Both the position numbers and the translations under genes were made by a program. Below are positions 61,057-64,000 of a stretch of DNA of 64,000 nucleotides, one piece after another. Numbering within the stretch: the first letter of the stretch is position 1; the number at the start of each line of letters is the position of its first letter. The notes beneath the pieces are model-generated. The model worked only from the letters and a program-made list of their open reading frames with translations, made no database searches and was not told where the DNA came from. Source of the stretch: Paludibacteraceae bacterium. GTDB taxonomy: Bacteria; Bacteroidota; Bacteroidia; Bacteroidales; Paludibacteraceae. The stretch covers positions 22,555 through 86,554 of the forward strand of contig JAILMN010000027.1 in NCBI GenBank assembly GCA_024692565.1, written 5' to 3'.

Positions 61057-61260
61057 ATGAGCAAACAACAGATCATCAAGCTTATCCTCTCGGTGCTTAT
61101 TGCGGCACTAACCGCACTCGGAGCAGCGTTCGGACTGAGTTCGTGCAACGTAACACGGACGGTGACGACCAAATCCGAGTTCTGGCAGAAAGCCGACACG
61201 TCCGTGGTCATCCAGACTAAGACGATCGAAACCTACGATGCTTCGAAGAAGCTGTATTAG
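61057..61260 (+). CDS. Smalltalk-like small lipoprotein
   Basis: A 67-residue protein with N-terminal MSKQQIIKLILSVLIAAL, a hydrophobic stretch and the lipobox LSSC (Cys at about 28), then a polar tail. This matches the 'smalltalk' small-protein family that sits in Bacteroidales loci with VirE/DUF3987 and HU-like genes. The start at 61057 is preferred to 61051. Its role is unknown; the locus often also carries an amidase gene, which is not seen here. Confidence 0.72.
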   Translation: MSKQQIIKLILSVLIAALTALGAAFGLSSCNVTRTVTTKSEFWQKADTSVVIQTKTIETYDASKKLY

Positions 61261-61261
61261 C

Positions 61262-61290
61262 GAAGGAGGCGACCTACGGGTCGCTTCTTT
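61262..61290 (+). terminator. Terminator after the smalltalk-like gene
   Basis: GGCGACC pairs with GGTCGCT around TACG, followed by TCTTT. Confidence 0.7.
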
Positions 61291-61356
61291 CATTTGACAA
61301 AAAGAAAGCCCCCAAAAAGCAAAAATGCATTTTTTTGCAAAATAATTGCCTAAAAA

Positions 61357-61388
61357 TTTGCGTATGTCAAAAAAAAGCAGTACCTTTG
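61357..61388 (+). promoter_or_regulatory. Promoter of rplM-rpsI
   Basis: TTTGCGTATG (TTTG at 61357-61360), a 20-bp spacer, TACCTTTG (61381-61388). Confidence 0.85.
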
Positions 61389-61509
61389 CACGCTTTTTGC
61401 GTGTAAAGCGCTTGAAGGCAATAAAAAACATTATTATAAATCGTAAAATTGGGCGGTGCCGCGAGGCTTAATAGATGTCCGTCGATTTTACCTAAAACAA
61501 ACAAAATTA
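61389..61509 (+). promoter_or_regulatory. Structured leader of rplM (ribosomal-protein leader candidate)
   Basis: CACGC/GCGTG hairpin directly after the promoter. Then GTAAAAT (61443-61449) pairs with ATTTTAC (61485-61491) and GGCGG (61452-61456) with CCGTC (61479-61483). An L13-Bacteroidia leader is known to bind L13; this could be one. Confidence 0.6.
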
Positions 61510-61965
61510 ATGGAATACAATTCTTACAAGACAGTGTCTGTCAACAAAGCGACCGCCAAGAAAGAGTGGGTTGTTGTAGATGCTGAAGGCCAGATTCTTG
61601 GTCGTATGTGCTCCAAGGTAGCAAAACTGCTGCGTGGTAAGTACAAACCGTCCTACACTCCGAACGTGGACTGTGGTGACAACGTAATCATCATCAATGC
61701 TGACAAAGTGCAGCTGACCGGTAACAAATGGAACGATCGCGTGTATGTACGCTACACGGGTTTCCCCGGTGGTCAACGTGAGTTCACTCCGGCAGAGTTG
61801 TTGGCGAAAGGTGCAGACAAGCTCGTTCGCAGAGTAGTAAAAGGCATGCTGCCGAAGAACCGTCTGGGTGCTCGTCAGATCACGAACCTGTATATTTTTG
61901 CAGGTGCAGAGCACAACATGCAGGCTCAGCAACCGAAAGTAATTGATATTAACACCCTGAAATAA
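61510..61965 (+). CDS. rplM: 50S ribosomal protein L13
   Basis: A 151-residue protein of the large subunit. It begins MEYNSYKTVSVNKATAKKEW and has the typical DGQILGRMCSKVAKLLRGK and MLPKNRLGARQITNLYIFAG segments. rpsI follows after 8 bp, the usual L13-S9 operon. The start at 61510 excludes an upstream frame start at 61456. The leader may be the autoregulatory target. Confidence 0.97.
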   Translation: MEYNSYKTVSVNKATAKKEWVVVDAEGQILGRMCSKVAKLLRGKYKPSYTPNVDCGDNVIIINADKVQLTGNKWNDRVYVRYTGFPGGQREFTPAELLAKGADKLVRRVVKGMLPKNRLGARQITNLYIFAGAEHNMQAQQPKVIDINTLK

Positions 61966-61973
61966 TAGAAGAT

Positions 61974-62360
61974 ATGGAAACAGTTAATGCATTAGGTCGT
62001 CGTAAAGAGGCAGTAGCTCGCGTTTACGTAAATGAAGGTGCCGGTAAGATCGAGATCAACGGTCGCGACATCGAGAAATATTTCCCGTCTTCTATTCTGC
62101 GCTACATCGTATGCCAGCCGCTGAACAAACTTGGCGTAGCAGAGAAATACGATATCAAGGTGAACCTTGACGGCGGTGGATTCAAAGGTCAGGCAGAGGC
62201 TCTGCGTTTGGCTATCGCACGTGCGCTGGTGAAGATCAATCCGGAAGACAAGGCTGCGTTGAAAGCCGAAGGCTTCATGACTCGTGACGCTCGTGAGGTA
62301 GAGCGTAAGAAACCGGGTCAGCCGAAGGCACGTAAGCACTTCCAGTTCAGTAAACGTTAA
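61974..62360 (+). CDS. rpsI: 30S ribosomal protein S9
   Basis: A 128-residue protein with the family core: ALGRRKEAVARVYV, GGGFKGQAEALRLAIARALV and the basic C terminus (ERKKPGQPKARKHFQFSKR). The final residues reach the P-site tRNA in other ribosomes. It is co-transcribed with rplM. Confidence 0.97.
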   Translation: METVNALGRRKEAVARVYVNEGAGKIEINGRDIEKYFPSSILRYIVCQPLNKLGVAEKYDIKVNLDGGGFKGQAEALRLAIARALVKINPEDKAALKAEGFMTRDAREVERKKPGQPKARKHFQFSKR

Positions 62361-62534
62361 TCTGACAATCCAAATCGTGTGGACTCCTTCGGGATTACCA
62401 CACGATTGTCTTTGCTCGCAGAATGGGGAAACCATGCGCACGATATAATAATGTTCGTGCGTGTACGCGAGCGAAGATGAAAGGAGATTAAATAATTTTA
62501 TATTTAACATTTTAGATTTTACATTTTTATCAAA
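62361..62534 (+). promoter_or_regulatory. Structured leader of rpsB (S2 leader candidate)
   Basis: AATCGTGTGG (62383-62392) pairs with CCACACGATT (62398-62407). Next, GCTCGC (62414-62419) pairs with GCGAGC (62467-62472), enclosing GCGCACGA (62436-62443) with TCGTGCG (62455-62461). A TTTAACATTTTAGATTTTACATTT micro-repeat precedes the start. No standard promoter is visible, so the mRNA may come from rplM. Confidence 0.55.
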
Positions 62535-63386
62535 ATGAGAACAAATTTTGATCAATTGCTTGAGGCAGGCGCACATTTCGGTCACCTCAAACGCAAATGG
62601 AATCCGGCCATGGCTCCGTACATCTACATGGAGCGCAATGGTATTCACATCATTGACTTGAACAAGACGGTCGTTAAGATTGACGAGGCAGCAGAGGCAT
62701 TGAAGAACCTGGCTCGCAGCGGTCGTAAGGTGCTGTTCGTAGGTACGAAGAAGCAGGCTCAAGAGGTTGTAGCCGCTCATGCTCAGGAAGTAGGTATGCC
62801 TTACATCACCGAGCGTTGGGCTGGCGGTATGCTGACCAACTTCCCGACGATCCGCAAGGCCGTGAAGAAAATGAGTCAGATCGACAAGATGACTTCCGAC
62901 GGCACATTAGACAACGTATCGAAACGCGAGAAACTGCAGATCGCACGTCAGCGTGAGAAATTGGAGAAGAACCTTGGTTCTATCGCCGATATGACCCGTC
63001 TACCGAGCGCTGTATTCGTTGTTGACGTGATCAAAGAGAAGATCGCCGTAGCAGAGGCTAACCGTCTGGGTATCCCTGTATTCGGTATCGTAGATACGAA
63101 CTCGAACCCCAACAACATCGACTTCGTGATCCCGGCTAACGACGATGCAACGAAGGCAATCGACGTGATCCTCGGCGCTGTATGCGAGGCTATCAAAGAG
63201 GGTCTGGAGGAGCGTAAGGTAGAGAAAGCAGACGAAGGTGCTGCAGAGGAGCAGGCTGCTGCAGAGGCACCCGCACCGAAAGAGCGTCGTCAGCGTATCC
63301 GCAAAGCTGCTCCGAAAGCAGAGGCAGAGAAAGTAGCAGAGGCTAAAGAGGCTAAAGAAGCTAAAGAAGCAAAAAAGGAGGCATAA
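62535..63386 (+). CDS. rpsB: 30S ribosomal protein S2
   Basis: A 283-residue protein. The core is normal (FDQLLEAGAHFGHLKRKWNP, ITERWAGGMLTNFPTIRK). The C-terminal 60 or so residues are an extended Ala/Glu/Lys-rich tail (EAEKVAEAKEAKEAKEAKKEA), encoded by simple repeats. It is followed by tsf after 2 bp, the usual pair. Confidence 0.97.
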   Translation: MRTNFDQLLEAGAHFGHLKRKWNPAMAPYIYMERNGIHIIDLNKTVVKIDEAAEALKNLARSGRKVLFVGTKKQAQEVVAAHAQEVGMPYITERWAGGMLTNFPTIRKAVKKMSQIDKMTSDGTLDNVSKREKLQIARQREKLEKNLGSIADMTRLPSAVFVVDVIKEKIAVAEANRLGIPVFGIVDTNSNPNNIDFVIPANDDATKAIDVILGAVCEAIKEGLEERKVEKADEGAAEEQAAAEAPAPKERRQRIRKAAPKAEAEKVAEAKEAKEAKEAKKEA

Positions 63387-63388
63387 TC

Positions 63389-64000
63389 ATGGCAGTAACA
63401 TTAGCTGATATCAAGAAATTGCGTGACATCACCGGTGCCGGTATGATGGACGTAAAGAAGGCTCTGGAAGAGGCAAACGGTGATTTCGAAGTTGCGAAGG
63501 ACCTGCTCCGTAAGCGCGGACAGGCTATCGCAGCAAAACGTTCTGACCGTGAGGCTTCGGAAGGTTGCGTGCTCGGTAAAGTAAAAGGTAACTTCGGCGC
63601 TATTGTTGGCGTGAAGTGCGAGACCGACTTCGTTGCTAAGAACGAGGACTTCGTAGGTATGGTTAAGCTGATCCTGGACGCTGCGCTGGATAACAAAGTA
63701 CAGAGCCAAGAGGAGTTGAAGAACCTGAAGATCGGTAACTTCACTGTTGCTGAGATCATCACGGAGCGTTCCGGTGTTACCGGCGAGAAGATGGAGTTGG
63801 CTGACTACGCATGCCTGGAGGCACCGGTAGTTGACGCTTACAACCACCTGGGTAACAAACTGAGTTCGTTGGTTGCTGCAGAGGCAGGTAACGAGCAGGA
63901 GACCGTTCACGGTATCTCGATGCAGGTAGCTGCCATGAGTCCGATCGCTTTGGACGCTGATCACGTAAGTGAGGATGTTAAGAAGCACGAGCTCGAGGTT
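63389..64000 (+). CDS. tsf: Elongation factor Ts, N-terminal part (gene runs off the right edge)
   Basis: The nucleotide-exchange factor of EF-Tu. The N-terminal UBA-like domain (ADIKKLRDITGAGMMDVKKALEEANGD) and the core segment KCETDFVAKN (TDFV motif) are clear. 204 residues are visible; the C-terminal end of the core lies outside. The ATG at 63389 follows the rpsB stop by 2 bp, the standard rpsB-tsf operon. Confidence 0.95.
   Translation, partial: MAVTLADIKKLRDITGAGMMDVKKALEEANGDFEVAKDLLRKRGQAIAAKRSDREASEGCVLGKVKGNFGAIVGVKCETDFVAKNEDFVGMVKLILDAALDNKVQSQEELKNLKIGNFTVAEIITERSGVTGEKMELADYACLEAPVVDAYNHLGNKLSSLVAAEAGNEQETVHGISMQVAAMSPIALDADHVSEDVKKHELEV

Overview
The window is about 64 kb of Bacteroidales chromosome. 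The evidence is the recurring Bacteroidetes promoter (TTG at -33, TAnnTTTG at -7, no Shine-Dalgarno signal), a MeaB chaperone, two DUF1573 domains in one secreted protein, the FprA/rubredoxin pair, a membrane pyrophosphatase, pyruvate phosphate dikinase, and a VirE-N/DUF3987 plus 'smalltalk' locus typical of the order. Family and species cannot be fixed by eye; a gut or rumen anaerobe is likely.

Layout. 0-11 kb is housekeeping: dnaB (cut by the left edge), meaB, a DUF1573 protein, rel/spoT, then divergently a cell-wall amidase and an MCE protein, dnaA with an AT-rich DnaA-box-like leader, and groES-groEL. 11-14.2 kb holds a Bro-N protein, a strong structured RNA candidate (6S-like), a secreted protein of unknown function, and a 0.94-kb non-coding region with a candidate sRNA, 21-bp repeats and two opposed 11-bp-period arrays. 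14.2-19.8 kb carries PrsW, a beta-CASP nuclease, tRNA-Pro, a HAD hydrolase, PlsC, a C_GCAxxG_C_C protein and Lpd. 19.9-24.7 kb is an operon of three secreted endonuclease I paralogues plus a DUF3089 esterase-like protein. 24.7-29.7 kb has Lrp/AsnC, trpS, a lipoprotein, a FadL/OmpP1-like porin, a structured intergenic element, menG, a Dabb protein and a secreted protein. 30.6-37.7 kb is anaerobic energy and oxygen defence: FprA with a 52-residue rubredoxin, ppdK, and hppA. 37.7-48.1 kb covers an outer-membrane barrel, two acyl-CoA synthetases with a TetR repressor and a visible operator, a patatin, gcvT, pepT, a lipoprotein and a 2-hydroxyacid dehydrogenase.

48.1-61.3 kb is accessory. It holds three copies of a roughly 150-bp two-hairpin element with compensatory stem changes, a 500-bp array of GGGAACAA / TTGTTCC hairpins, a candidate ncRNA of about 300 nt with its own promoter and terminator, a Sel1-like protein, a GIY-YIG protein, a nuclease-methyltransferase fusion with its specificity subunit (a BcgI-like restriction-modification layout without a separate HsdR), and the VirE/DUF3987-smalltalk locus with unknown small genes. 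61.3-64 kb returns to core genes: rplM-rpsI, then rpsB-tsf, each with a structured leader; tsf is cut by the right edge.

Two themes run through the window. About twenty promoters have -33 and -7 boxes separated by almost exactly 20 bp, often with a CRTATG extension after the -33 TTG, and many starts lie only 10-30 nt after the -7 box. Short degenerate tandem repeats recur between genes and also in frame inside conserved enzymes.
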